A stretch of DNA of 64,000 bases from an uncultured Muribaculaceae bacterium (GTDB lineage Bacteria; Bacteroidota; Bacteroidia; Bacteroidales; Muribaculaceae). The position numbers were made by a program, and so were the translations under genes. The stretch lies in NCBI GenBank assembly GCA_910578385.1, contig CAJTQV010000003.1, forward strand, positions 71,051-135,050, in the 5' to 3' direction. The notes under the pieces are model-generated. The model was given only the letters and a program-made list of their open reading frames with translations. It had not been told where the DNA came from and did no database searches. Shown here in pieces: positions 42,718 to 51,636 of the stretch. How positions within the stretch are numbered: the first letter of the stretch is position 1; each line of letters opens with the position of its first letter.

Positions 42718-44283
42718 ATGGAGTCAGCTATGGAGAAAATGGTGCGGTATCCCGTCGGACAGCAGTCGTTCGAGATGTTAAGGTCGGAAGGCTATCTTTA
42801 TGTTGACAAGACCCGCTTTATAGAGCTTCTGCTTAATGGCAGCCGGTTCAATTTTCTGGGACGTCCGCGACGTTTCGGAAAGAGCCTTTTTCTCTCTATG
42901 CTCAAATGCTTCTTCCAAGGTAAGCGGGAGTTGTTCAAGGGGCTGTATGCCGATTCAATGGATTGGAATTGGCAACCGCACCCCGTGCTTCATCTTGACT
43001 TGAATATCGAGACATATAAGTCGGAGGGAAATCTCGAAGAGGTCCTGTCGCACCAATTGCGGATATGGGAGGATGAATTCGGGCTCGAAAAGCATACCGA
43101 TAATCTTTCACTCCGGTTCAACGATGTGATACGCGGTGCTTATCAAAGAACGGGTAGGGGAGTTGTGATTCTTGTTGACGAGTATGACAAGCCTCTTGTG
43201 AATAATCTGCATGACAATTCCTCTTTCGAATCTTATCGCGAGCAATTGGGCAGTTTTTATTCGAACCTGAAAAGTTGTGCCGAGTACATCAAGCTCGTCT
43301 TCCTTACCGGTGTGAGCCGATTCGCCAAGTTGAGTGTGTTCTCCGGTCTGAACAATCTGAGAGACATATCGTTTGATAACCAGTTTTCCGACATTTGCGG
43401 AATAACAGGTCAGGAACTGCTCGATAATTTCGGTCAGGGCATATCAAGACTGTCCGAATTTTATGGCACAGATAAAGATGAGACCTGCAACACGTTGAAG
43501 CGTTACTATGATGGCTACCGTTTTTCGACCCGTGGTAAAGAGATTTACAATCCCTTTTCCATACTGATAGCCATGCAGCGTGAGGAATATGGTAATTACT
43601 GGATACAGTCAGGCAATCCGACATTGTTGCTTGAACAGTTGAAAAAGTATGACGTAAACCTTGAGGATGTATTGAATGCCGAATGTACGGCACAGGAACT
43701 CTCGGGGCTTGATTTGTCTGCACCCAGTCCGGTGGCATTGCTGTATCAGACAGGATATCTGACAATCAAAGACACATCAGGAATATCGATGCTGAAACTC
43801 GGAATACCGAATCAGGAAGTAAAAGAGGGTTTCCTGTCATTCCTGCTGCCATACTACGCCAATCTCCACGGTGAACAAAGCCAGTTCTGCGTCAGCAAAT
43901 TTGTACGTGAGTTCCGCAACGGGGATGTGGAAGACTTTATGAAGAGACTACAGGCAATGTTTGCCTCGGTTCCTTATGATATGGCAATGGAAAAGGAGCA
44001 GAATATCCACAGCGCGCTGTTGATACTCATGATGCTTGTCGGTCTTGAGGTCGAGACCGAATACCGTACCGCCAACGGTAGAATAGACTTGTTCGTAAAA
44101 ACAGAAAGTTATTACTACATCATAGAGTTGAAACTCAAAGGCACGGCAGAAGAGGCTCTCGAACAGATAGAGCGGAAGAACTACGCGCTTCCCTTCAGCC
44201 TCGACTCACGCAAACAAATTCTCATCGGTGCCAACTTCTCTACCGCCACACGCACAATCGACAACTGGATAACAAAATCTTAA
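42718..44283 (+). CDS. AAA-ATPase-like protein with C-terminal PD-(D/E)XK nuclease domain
   Basis: 521 residues from the chosen ATG. The N-terminal AAA-ATPase-like domain has Walker A GRPRRFGKSLFLSML near residues 47-61 and Walker B VVILVDEYDKPL near 150-161. The C-terminal DUF1703-type PD-(D/E)XK nuclease has GRIDLFV near 455 and IIELKLKGTAEEALEQI near 469-485. Such genes are abundant, often multicopy, in Bacteroidetes; defence or mobile-element functions are suspected but unproven. An upstream in-frame extension to 42601 lacks family similarity, and ATG at 42730 is an alternative start. It lies alone between the hairpin-rich region and a terminator. Confidence 0.85.
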   Translation: MESAMEKMVRYPVGQQSFEMLRSEGYLYVDKTRFIELLLNGSRFNFLGRPRRFGKSLFLSMLKCFFQGKRELFKGLYADSMDWNWQPHPVLHLDLNIETYKSEGNLEEVLSHQLRIWEDEFGLEKHTDNLSLRFNDVIRGAYQRTGRGVVILVDEYDKPLVNNLHDNSSFESYREQLGSFYSNLKSCAEYIKLVFLTGVSRFAKLSVFSGLNNLRDISFDNQFSDICGITGQELLDNFGQGISRLSEFYGTDKDETCNTLKRYYDGYRFSTRGKEIYNPFSILIAMQREEYGNYWIQSGNPTLLLEQLKKYDVNLEDVLNAECTAQELSGLDLSAPSPVALLYQTGYLTIKDTSGISMLKLGIPNQEVKEGFLSFLLPYYANLHGEQSQFCVSKFVREFRNGDVEDFMKRLQAMFASVPYDMAMEKEQNIHSALLILMMLVGLEVETEYRTANGRIDLFVKTESYYYIIELKLKGTAEEALEQIERKNYALPFSLDSRKQILIGANFSTATRTIDNWITKS

Positions 44284-44297
44284 TCCCCTAAGTATAT

Positions 44298-44326
44298 GCC
44301 GGGATCCGCACATCGCGAATCCCGGC
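44298..44326. terminator. Bidirectional terminator-like hairpin
   Basis: GCCGGGAT (44298-44305) pairs with ATCCCGGC (44319-44326), between the convergent AAA-ATPase and monooxygenase-fold genes. Confidence 0.65.
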
Positions 44327-44358
44327 TTATATTATGGGTTGTCGGGTCAAGAGGTTGG

Positions 44359-44634
44359 TCAGAACTGGAAGGTTTCCAGTTTCATTTCGGCGTTGGCGCG
44401 CATTATGCCTACGTATTCCACGAATTCGGGCGATGCGCTGTGGGCGTCGAGCGCGGCCTGGTCGCGCCATGTTTCGCAGATGAGCAGCACGTCGGGACGT
44501 GTGCCGGATCTGAATACGTCGTAGGCCACGCAGCCATCCTGAAGCAATGATGCTTCGGTGAGCTTGCGTGCAGCATCGAGTACAATCTCGTATTTGTCAT
44601 CCTCTACACGGATGAAACAGTTAAGTCTAAGCAT
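44359..44634 (-). CDS. Antibiotic biosynthesis monooxygenase (ABM) domain protein, YgiN-like
   Basis: 91 residues with the dimeric ferredoxin-like ABM fold: MLRLNCFIRVEDDKYEIVLDAARKL at the start, GCVAYDVFRS in strand 2 and ICETWRDQAALDAHSASPEF, the usual E.W.d..al..H signature. YgiN-type members act on quinols or protect against reactive species; the substrate is not known here. It is downstream of the glycogen operon on the same strand, separated by a hairpin at 44664-44688. Confidence 0.85.
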   Translation of the reverse strand: MLRLNCFIRVEDDKYEIVLDAARKLTEASLLQDGCVAYDVFRSGTRPDVLLICETWRDQAALDAHSASPEFVEYVGIMRANAEMKLETFQF

Positions 44635-44663
44635 TTTATTCTTCTTTTTTAGTTTGTATATGT

Positions 44664-44688
44664 GAAAGCCGGAATGAATCCGGCTTTC
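44664..44688 (-). terminator. Hairpin between the GH57 gene and the ABM gene
   Basis: GAAAGCCGG (44664-44672) pairs perfectly with CCGGCTTTC (44680-44688) over 9 bp. It can act as a terminator of the glycogen operon or as an mRNA boundary before the ABM gene; a T run does not follow immediately on the minus strand. Confidence 0.6.
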
Positions 44689-44712
44689 AAGGTTTTTACC
44701 GGATTAACCGGC

Positions 44713-46122
44713 TTATTTCTCTGTTTTCTTCGTGGTCTTGCGGGGTGCACGCTTTTTAGGCGCCGGTTTGTCGGCTGCCGGGGCTTTCACCTCCTCGGCA
44801 CCGACCACGGGAAGTGTGTCGTCGTTGAGGATATTGGCCCGGAGTGTCTTCACCTCCTTGTTAAGCTCGTTGATTTCCGATGCCTGGTTGCGGATGGTGA
44901 GCAGCAGCGAGTTCAGCTCCTCGTTGTCAATGCTCTCCGGATACTGTTCCTCTACACGCACCAGGAAGTCGGCAAGCACATTCATGTAGTTGGTGAAGGC
45001 TGCGAACGGCGAGTCATACGGGCTGAAAGCCGCGTGCGACGCTCCGTCGGCAAGGTTCTTCGTGCTCATGTAGTAGAAGTGGTCGCTGCTCTGGAGATAT
45101 TCCCAGTCCTGTTTCAGACGGCGGTCATCGCAGAGGCTCACGCGCTCTGCCACACCGTAGAGCTTGCGCAACGCCTCGTTCTGAAGGTCGTTGCCCTTCC
45201 ATGCCGACACGTCGCGGGCCTCGTCGATGTCCGACATCGGATAAGGCACCGAAAGCTCGCTGACAGCCTTCAGCTTGGCCGTTACCTCCGAGGGAGTGGC
45301 GAACGCAATGCCTCGTTCGGCGGCGAAGCGGGGGAGTGCCTTCATGAACTGGAAGATTCCCGTAGAGGCCGGCAGGAACGATCCGAAAGTATCCATGCTG
45401 AAATAGAGGTTTACCACCTGCTCCTCCTGAGGAAGGGCGGCAATCCAGTCCATGTACTTGTCGGCGTTGAGGGGATATTCGGGCCACTCCGGATTGTTGA
45501 AATTGCGGGCGATGTCGTCGCTCAGCTTGTCGTTGGTGAGAAGCAGCTTCAGCTTCGGGGCCGAAGCGGCGCAATACACATAGTTGGGAGACTTCCAGCC
45601 CAAGACATGCTTCGCGCCGGCGGTAAGACATGCCTTGAAGCCCATGTGGCTCACCATCGTGGCGATGTCGTCGTCGTAGATAAGCTCGGTGTTGGCGAAA
45701 GTCTTCGGCTTGATGCCGAGTGTGCGCGTTATAAGGTCTGATTCGAGCTTAACCTCGCGCATGAACTCTTCGGGATCCTCAAGCGAGGCGAGTGAGTGGG
45801 CGTAGGTTCCGGCAAGGAACTCCACGCATCCGGTCTCAGCCAAGTGTTTCAGACGGTCAATGACCTCAGGCACATAGAGCTGGAGCTGTTCCAAAGCTGT
45901 TCCCGACACAGATATGGCACACTTGAATGCCCCGTTCGACTCGCGGATCATTTCGAGCAACGTGTCGCACATCGGGATGTACGAATGCTCGGCCAGACGG
46001 CTGATAATCTCGTCGTTGGCGAAATCATCATAATAGTAGTGATCGTTGCCGATGTCGAAAAAGCGGTATCTTTTCAGTCTGTACGGCTGGTGTATCTTGA
46101 AATAAAAACAAACGTTCTTCAT
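44713..46122 (-). CDS. Glycoside hydrolase family 57 alpha-glucan-active enzyme
   Basis: 469 residues. The N-terminal YFKIHQPYRLKRY contains the HQP motif typical of GH57, and FANTELIYDDD near residue 145 holds the probable nucleophile Glu. No signal peptide, so cytosolic. Alpha-amylase, branching or 4-alpha-glucanotransferase activity are all found in GH57; the operon suggests glycogen turnover. The C-terminal 45 residues form a basic, Lys/Pro/Ala-rich tail (KAPAADKPAPKKRAPRKTTK) after a short coiled coil. It is the last gene of a three-gene operon, 73 nt after the glycosyltransferase gene. Confidence 0.88.
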   Translation of the reverse strand: MKNVCFYFKIHQPYRLKRYRFFDIGNDHYYYDDFANDEIISRLAEHSYIPMCDTLLEMIRESNGAFKCAISVSGTALEQLQLYVPEVIDRLKHLAETGCVEFLAGTYAHSLASLEDPEEFMREVKLESDLITRTLGIKPKTFANTELIYDDDIATMVSHMGFKACLTAGAKHVLGWKSPNYVYCAASAPKLKLLLTNDKLSDDIARNFNNPEWPEYPLNADKYMDWIAALPQEEQVVNLYFSMDTFGSFLPASTGIFQFMKALPRFAAERGIAFATPSEVTAKLKAVSELSVPYPMSDIDEARDVSAWKGNDLQNEALRKLYGVAERVSLCDDRRLKQDWEYLQSSDHFYYMSTKNLADGASHAAFSPYDSPFAAFTNYMNVLADFLVRVEEQYPESIDNEELNSLLLTIRNQASEINELNKEVKTLRANILNDDTLPVVGAEEVKAPAADKPAPKKRAPRKTTKKTEK

Positions 46123-46195
46123 ATTTTTATCATTTTGCGGAACCGGCGACCGTCTCAGGGCTTGTATCCCGGGGCGGCGCGGCAGCTCCGGTTCC

Positions 46196-47455
46196 TTACT
46201 TGTTGATGACTTTATTGTAGATGTCGATTACCTTTTGGCCGGCCTTCTCCCAGGTTATGCCATGTATCTCCTCGATGCCACGGTCGCGGAGCTCCTTGTG
46301 TAGCGCGGGATATGTGGTCAGTGCGTGCATGGCGTCGGCCATAGCGTCGATGTCCCAGTAGTCGGTCTTGATGACATTATTCAGAATCTCGGCGCATCCG
46401 CTCTGCTTCGATATGATGGAGGGAACGCCCATCTCCATGGCCTCAAGAGGGGAGATGCCGAAGGGTTCCGACACCGAAGGCATGACATACACGTCGGAAT
46501 CGGCGAGCATCTCATACACCTCCTTGCCGCGCAGGAAGCCGGTGAAGTGGAAGCGGTCGGCGATATTGCGGCGTGCTGCCAGACGGATCATCGCGTCCAT
46601 CATGTCGCCCGAACCGGCCATCACGAACCGCACGTTCTTGTTCTTCTGGAGAACCTTGGCGGCAGCCTCCACAAAATACTCCGGACCTTTCTGCATGGTG
46701 ATACGTCCGAGGAAGGTGATCACCTTGTCCTTGCGCTCGCGGCGCGGCAGGTTGAGCAGGTCATCGCTCAGCGGAATCACGGCGTTGTGTACGGTAGTCA
46801 CCTTGTCGGGGCTGATGCCGTACTTGTCAATCACGGTGCGGCGCGTAAGTTCCGACACGGTTATGATATGGTCGGCATTCTCCATGCCATCTTTCTCGAT
46901 GGCGAATACGGTCGGGTTCACGTTGCCGCGCGAACGGTCGAAGTCGGTCGCGTGGACATGAATCACGAGCGGCTTGCCCGTAACGTTCTTGGCATGGATA
47001 CCGGCCGGATAAGTCAGCCAGTCGTGCGAGTGGATCACATCGCAGGGTATGGTGCGCGCAATCACGCCGGCCACAATCGAGTAGTTGTTTATCTCCTCTA
47101 TGAGGTTGTCAGGATACTTGCCCGAGAAGTCGATGCAACCCAGGTCGTTGAGCCTCATATAATTGAAATCGGCGTATATATGGTCGCGCAGGTCGAAATA
47201 CAGCTGGGGATCCATCACCTTTCCGATGCGTCCCTCCACATACTCGCGGCTCACGTCGCGCCACGCCACCGGGGTGCAGTTCGCGCCGACGATGTTGGCG
47301 AAACCCTTCTCCTCGTCGCCCCACGGTTTGGGGATGACGAACGTGATCTCCATGTCGCCGCAGTTGTGCATGCCCTTGGTGAGTCCGTAGCTCGCCGTTC
47401 CGAGACCGCCGAGGATGTGGGGAGGGAACTCCCAGCCGAACATTAATGCTTTCAT
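46196..47455 (-). CDS. GT4-family glycosyltransferase, glycogen-synthase-like
   Basis: 419 residues with a GT-B fold. The N-terminal GWEFPPHILGGLGTASYGLTKGM is typical of glycogen-synthase-like enzymes; the C-terminal EX7E motif is EPFGISPLEAMEMG near residues 330-343. It probably extends alpha-1,4-glucan from a nucleotide sugar in the cytosol. It starts 4 nt after the debranching-enzyme gene stop and is co-oriented with GH57. The family in Bacteroides is found in the same gene order. Confidence 0.88.
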   Translation of the reverse strand: MKALMFGWEFPPHILGGLGTASYGLTKGMHNCGDMEITFVIPKPWGDEEKGFANIVGANCTPVAWRDVSREYVEGRIGKVMDPQLYFDLRDHIYADFNYMRLNDLGCIDFSGKYPDNLIEEINNYSIVAGVIARTIPCDVIHSHDWLTYPAGIHAKNVTGKPLVIHVHATDFDRSRGNVNPTVFAIEKDGMENADHIITVSELTRRTVIDKYGISPDKVTTVHNAVIPLSDDLLNLPRRERKDKVITFLGRITMQKGPEYFVEAAAKVLQKNKNVRFVMAGSGDMMDAMIRLAARRNIADRFHFTGFLRGKEVYEMLADSDVYVMPSVSEPFGISPLEAMEMGVPSIISKQSGCAEILNNVIKTDYWDIDAMADAMHALTTYPALHKELRDRGIEEIHGITWEKAGQKVIDIYNKVINK

Positions 47456-47459
47456 AATC

Positions 47460-49430
47460 TTATTTTTGCTCTTCAGTTTGCGAAAGAAGTTTGCTCATAC
47501 GTTTCACGGTGCGCAGCGAGCCGAGTATCGCGCCGACATTCTTGGCGGTGCTGACAGCTCCGCGTCCGGCATAGGGGGGATTGCCGTCGTACATCTCCGA
47601 CAGCGAGCCGATGCACCCTTCGGCCATCTCCTCCTCGTAGCCTATGAGCATACGCTCTATGAACGAGAGGCCGCTCATGCCGAACACCTTGAAGTATGCG
47701 TCGGCATAGAAGCCGAACAGCCACGGGCGTGCCGGTCCCTGATGCACGGCATATTCGCGCTCCGTGGGATTGCCGACATACATCGGGCGGTAATTGTGGC
47801 TCTTAGGGCTGAGCGAACGGAGACCCTTGGGAGTAAGCAGCTCGCGGGTGCAGAAGTCGAGAACCTTCTTGCGCTGGCGACGGTCGAGAGGGGAGTACTC
47901 CAGGCCGATTGCGATCGCCATGTTCGGGCGCACCTCAAGGTCGGTGTATGTGCCGTCCACATAATCGTAGAGATAACCGAAGTCGTTGAGGAACGTGGCG
48001 ACAAACGACTCCTTGCAGAGGTCGGCCAGTGCCTTGAGCCCGTCGGCATATTCGCCGGTCTCGCCCCGCTCATCAAGCATGGCGAGCAGGAACATCAGGG
48101 CGTTGTACCAGAGAGCGTTGAATTCCAGAATGTATCCCGTGCGGGGTATGATGGGCTTGCCGTCGATCGATGCCGACAGCCATGTTATCGGCTTCTCGGT
48201 GCCGACTGCGCTCACGAGACCGTTCTCCTCGACACGCAGGTTGCTTATGCGGCCGTCGCGGATGCGGTCCACGAGATATTTCACCGTGTCAAGGTAACGC
48301 TCCGCGCAGCGCGACATGTCGGCATAGCGGCAGTAACGCTGTATGGTCCAGATTGTCCAGAGCGGTATGTCGGGCAGGTCAATCTCGCGGATCACGCGGT
48401 CTTTCTCGCCCGTCTCTATATTGTGGCGCAATGCTTTGATGAACGTTTCGAGAATCTCATGATAGTCCTCCTCATGGTCAATGGCCATCGTGCAGCCGGG
48501 GAGAGCTATCAGCTCGTCGCGGCCTCGGACATTGTACCACGGATAACCGGCCATGATATACATGCCGTGCTCATTCTTGAGATAGAACTGCTTGGCGGCG
48601 TTTTTCAGGCAGTTGAAGAAGCTCGTGCGGCGGGTGCGGGTTTTCAGCTCCGCCTCGTAGGTCTCCTCAAACGTAGAAGGCTCGGCCTCGAACGTCGAGG
48701 CTGAGAATATGATTGACTCACCTTTCCTGATGGGCAGCTCGAAATAACCGGGCACCCAGAGGTCCTCCTTATAAGGTATGCCACGGTCGCGGTCCTTGTA
48801 GTATTCGATGCCCTTGTACCAGTTCGGCTCGTCAACCCAGCGAGCCTCCTTGCTGAACTGCATGTAGAGCGACGGATAACCCTCGTAGAGGCAGCTTGCT
48901 ATTCCGTGAGGCACGTGGCGGATCTCACGGTTTATGCCGGGATTCTCCACCACGAGGTCGTTCGCATTGCGGAACGCTAAGAACGGGCGGAACCTCAGCG
49001 AAGTGGGGGAGTGGGCCTCCAATAGAGTGTATTTTATAAGGATGCGGTTCTCGTGCGAGATAAACACTTTCTCCTTGGTCATGATCACGCCGCCGACGCG
49101 GAATGTGACCTTAGGAACTGACTCGCAGGTGAACTCGCGGATGTACTTGTGACCGTTAGGGCTGAACACATTGTCACCATATTGATGCAGCCCGAGATTG
49201 AACGAGGCGCCATGCTGGATAACCGATTCGTCGAGCGACGACAGGAGCACGTGCGCCTTGTCGTCCATCTCTGGAATAGGTATGACCAGAAGACCATGCT
49301 GCTTGCGTGTGTTGCAGCCCACGATGGTCGTGCAGTGATAGGCCCCCGACATATTCGTGCGGAGCATCTCCTTGGGAAGTGACTGCTCCAGATTGATCAT
49401 AAGGTTCTTGTCAAACTTAAGATAGCTCAT
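47460..49430 (-). CDS. Amylo-alpha-1,6-glucosidase (glycogen debranching enzyme)
   Basis: 656 residues. The N-terminal domain (residues about 1-240) begins MSYLKFDKNLMINLEQSL and contains GAYHCTTIVGCNTRKQHGLLV. The C-terminal (alpha/alpha)6 amylo-1,6-glucosidase domain (about 290-650) has AGYPWYNVRGRDELIALPGC and AVHQGPARPWLFGFYADAY. It hydrolyses alpha-1,6 branches of glycogen. First gene of the operon. A perfect 7+7 palindrome (49432-49446) abuts the start codon. The promoter is at 49574-49605 with a leader of about 135 nt. Confidence 0.9.
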   Translation of the reverse strand: MSYLKFDKNLMINLEQSLPKEMLRTNMSGAYHCTTIVGCNTRKQHGLLVIPIPEMDDKAHVLLSSLDESVIQHGASFNLGLHQYGDNVFSPNGHKYIREFTCESVPKVTFRVGGVIMTKEKVFISHENRILIKYTLLEAHSPTSLRFRPFLAFRNANDLVVENPGINREIRHVPHGIASCLYEGYPSLYMQFSKEARWVDEPNWYKGIEYYKDRDRGIPYKEDLWVPGYFELPIRKGESIIFSASTFEAEPSTFEETYEAELKTRTRRTSFFNCLKNAAKQFYLKNEHGMYIMAGYPWYNVRGRDELIALPGCTMAIDHEEDYHEILETFIKALRHNIETGEKDRVIREIDLPDIPLWTIWTIQRYCRYADMSRCAERYLDTVKYLVDRIRDGRISNLRVEENGLVSAVGTEKPITWLSASIDGKPIIPRTGYILEFNALWYNALMFLLAMLDERGETGEYADGLKALADLCKESFVATFLNDFGYLYDYVDGTYTDLEVRPNMAIAIGLEYSPLDRRQRKKVLDFCTRELLTPKGLRSLSPKSHNYRPMYVGNPTEREYAVHQGPARPWLFGFYADAYFKVFGMSGLSFIERMLIGYEEEMAEGCIGSLSEMYDGNPPYAGRGAVSTAKNVGAILGSLRTVKRMSKLLSQTEEQK

Positions 49431-49431
49431 G

Positions 49432-49446
49432 ATATTCCGGGAATAT
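49432..49446 (-). promoter_or_regulatory. Palindrome next to the debranching-enzyme start codon
   Basis: ATATTCC (49432-49438) and GGAATAT (49440-49446) form a perfect inverted repeat with one central base, one nucleotide from the ATG. It could be a repressor site or a hairpin at the translation start. Nothing else clear lies in 49447-49573. Confidence 0.35.
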
Positions 49447-49573
49447 TGGGTTATAATTTTGTTTTGGTTTTTTTCTCATCTGATGGGGGAACAGTGCGTG
49501 ATGCCTTCTCATTTCAGGCTGCCCGGGGCAGTGTATGTGTCGTACGTTGCGTATGCTCCCTTATATGATAACA

Positions 49574-49605
49574 CAAAAATACACAATTTTTATTGTCCTT
49601 ACAAG
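49574..49605 (-). promoter_or_regulatory. Promoter of the glycogen operon
   Basis: On the minus strand CTTG (49602-49605), 20 nt, then TATTTTTG (49574-49581). Confidence 0.5.
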
Positions 49606-49655
49606 ATGTTTTTCAGCATATTCGGGTCAGGAGGCCAATTATTGACAGACTTTGC

Positions 49656-51086
49656 TCAATTTTTAATATCTTTTTTATCTTCCGGGCCGCTTTGTTCTCC
49701 GTCGGTTATCATGATCTGTGTGATTTCCTCGCGGGTGGGGAGGGGCAGGTCTTTTATCAGCAGCCCGGAGAACTGTTCGTACGACCTAACGCGCATCGGA
49801 TGCAGCTTGGCGAGCATATCCTCATAGATTTTCCGGAAGTCGGCTATGAAGTCGGTCACGCCGACGTTGTCGAACGCCTTGAGAAACTCTGCCACCGTGA
49901 GCTTGTCGGGCTCCACGGCGGGTGATATGCCGGAGGTGTCGCCCGTGATTTTCACATCATATATCAGTCCGGCAGTACGGAGCTTCCCCACAATCCTGCC
50001 CACTATGCGGATCGGCAGATAATACTGCACGGCAATCTCCTGCTGCGAGAGGGGCTTCTCCTTGCTGACGAAACGCTGCGTGGCCACAGTCATGACAATC
50101 AGAGCCACATTGTGCCAGCCATGGTTGGAGATGGTGTCCTCGTCGCCCATGAGGTTGAAGGTGAACACATTCTGCATGGAGTACGCTATCATGCACCCGG
50201 TTAGCAGCACGAGCCATGACAGCTGGAGCCATATCAGCATCAGCGGCAGGAAGGCGAAGGATCCGTATATCGCGTTGTATTTCGACACATATATCTGTCC
50301 GTTGAGGAAGAGCATCTGTAGAATCTGGAACGATATGGCGGCCATCACTCCGGCAATCGCCGCATATTTGAACCCGACCTTTGTGTTGGGTATCAGGTAG
50401 TAGGAGAGTGTGAAAGCGAGCCAGCAGAGAACCACCGGCACCATTTCGAGACCGATGTTGACAAACGGTGTGAGAAACGGCAGGTTCAGTTTGTCCTGCA
50501 CCACTCCCGACAGGAAGATTGACACTCCCGACGAGCATATCATCAGCACCGGTATAATGAGGCATATCGAGATGTAGTCGGTAATCTTCTGGTAGATGGT
50601 GCGCGACACCTTCACACCCCATATCGAATTGAAAGTGTCCTCAATCGACGACAGCAGCGATATGACCGTCCAGAGCAACACCACGATGCCGACGCCCACA
50701 AACACACCCTGCGTGGCCGAGTTGAGATATGAATCGACAAACTTCAGAGCGGTAGATATTCCCTGGCTCTGGCTCGGGAAGAAGTTGTATAGCTGGCTCT
50801 GGAGCATGTCCTGGAGACCGAATCCTCGGCCTATCGCCACGAGTAGCGCGAATGCCGGCACAATCGAGAGCACTGTGGAATAAGTCAGCGACATCGAGCG
50901 GGTCTGCAATGTCGAGTTGAAGAACGCGCTCAGAGTCAGGTTGACGGTCTTGACCACGCGTGTGCCGAGATTGTTGCGCGGGTCGCTCCACACTCCGTCG
51001 GTGCAATATGTGTAGATTGCCTTCGCACGTGTTATGATGCGGTCAACGAATCCGGGTGATTTTGATGTGGTGTCTTTCTCTTTCAT
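49656..51086 (-). CDS. YihY/BrkB family inner-membrane protein
   Basis: 476 residues. About six transmembrane helices span residues 70-330, including STVLSIVPAFALLVAIGRGFG, WTVISLLSSIEDTFNSIWGV and LPLMLIWLQLSWLVLLTGCMIAYSMQN. The C-terminal 110 residues form a soluble winged-helix-like domain (LSQQEIAVQYYLPIRIVGRIVGKLRTAGLI). The family was once called RNase BN by mistake; its role is unknown, with exporter-like suggestions. It lies 75 nt downstream of the hairpin that ends RNase P RNA, on the same strand. Confidence 0.85.
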   Translation of the reverse strand: MKEKDTTSKSPGFVDRIITRAKAIYTYCTDGVWSDPRNNLGTRVVKTVNLTLSAFFNSTLQTRSMSLTYSTVLSIVPAFALLVAIGRGFGLQDMLQSQLYNFFPSQSQGISTALKFVDSYLNSATQGVFVGVGIVVLLWTVISLLSSIEDTFNSIWGVKVSRTIYQKITDYISICLIIPVLMICSSGVSIFLSGVVQDKLNLPFLTPFVNIGLEMVPVVLCWLAFTLSYYLIPNTKVGFKYAAIAGVMAAISFQILQMLFLNGQIYVSKYNAIYGSFAFLPLMLIWLQLSWLVLLTGCMIAYSMQNVFTFNLMGDEDTISNHGWHNVALIVMTVATQRFVSKEKPLSQQEIAVQYYLPIRIVGRIVGKLRTAGLIYDVKITGDTSGISPAVEPDKLTVAEFLKAFDNVGVTDFIADFRKIYEDMLAKLHPMRVRSYEQFSGLLIKDLPLPTREEITQIMITDGEQSGPEDKKDIKN

Positions 51087-51161
51087 AGCCTTGGTGTTTG
51101 ATGGGTGCGAAGTTTTCGGGGAGTTTTTTCCCGGGTGATGGGTATTTTAGTTTATACAGCA

Positions 51162-51211
51162 AAGGTGTGTCATTCCCGGGCCGCTCGGAGCGGCGGGTGG
51201 TGACACACCTT
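51162..51211 (-). terminator. Terminator-like hairpin after RNase P RNA
   Basis: AAGGTGTGTCA (51162-51172) pairs perfectly with 51201-51211 (11 bp) and encloses an inner CCGCT/AGCGG hairpin (51181-51193). A T run follows only weakly, so some read-through into the BrkB-family gene is possible. Confidence 0.6.
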
Positions 51212-51217
51212 GTGATG

Positions 51218-51595
51218 ATTGGCAGAGATGCTGTAAGCCGGGTTATGTACTCCGCCCGTGGCGGAGCGTCTGTCATTTATCTTTGCGGCCGCTTGCACGG
51301 CGCGCTATAGCGGTCTACCCCCCGGCAATGGGCGAGCAACCCTTGACTGCCGGTATATTTGACCTTGCAACCCGCAGGATGTGCGGCTCCTCATGTCGCC
51401 ATGCGGACCGGTGGGCTCTTACCCCGCCTTTTCACCCTTACCACTGCCGCGGGGACGGTGGCGGTTGTTTTCTGTCACATTGATCCCCGGCGTCGCCGCC
51501 GGCTTTCCGTTAAAAAATGCGGTGCTCTCCGTTGCCCGGACTTTCCTCTACATGCCGCGTGAACGACATGGAGCGACAGACCACATTTCTGCCTT
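51218..51595 (-). ncRNA. rnpB: RNase P RNA, bacterial class A
   Basis: The minus strand contains the universal 5' core GAGGAAAGTCCGGGC (about 51530-51544) and the 3' core ACATAACCCGGCTTACAG (about 51228-51248). Helix P1 is GGCAGA (51588-51593) with TCTGCC (51221-51226), which fixes both ends and gives about 375 nt. It is the catalytic RNA that removes 5' leaders from tRNA precursors. A promoter just upstream (51601-51632) places the transcription start near 51595. Confidence 0.95.
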
Positions 51596-51600
51596 TTCTG

Positions 51601-51632
51601 CAAAATTACAACTTTATTTCCTTTTATGCAAG
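51601..51632 (-). promoter_or_regulatory. Promoter of rnpB
   Basis: On the minus strand CTTG (51629-51632), 20 nt, TAATTTTG (51601-51608). It lies directly against the end of the DUF308-like gene. Confidence 0.6.
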
Positions 51633-51636
51633 TGTG

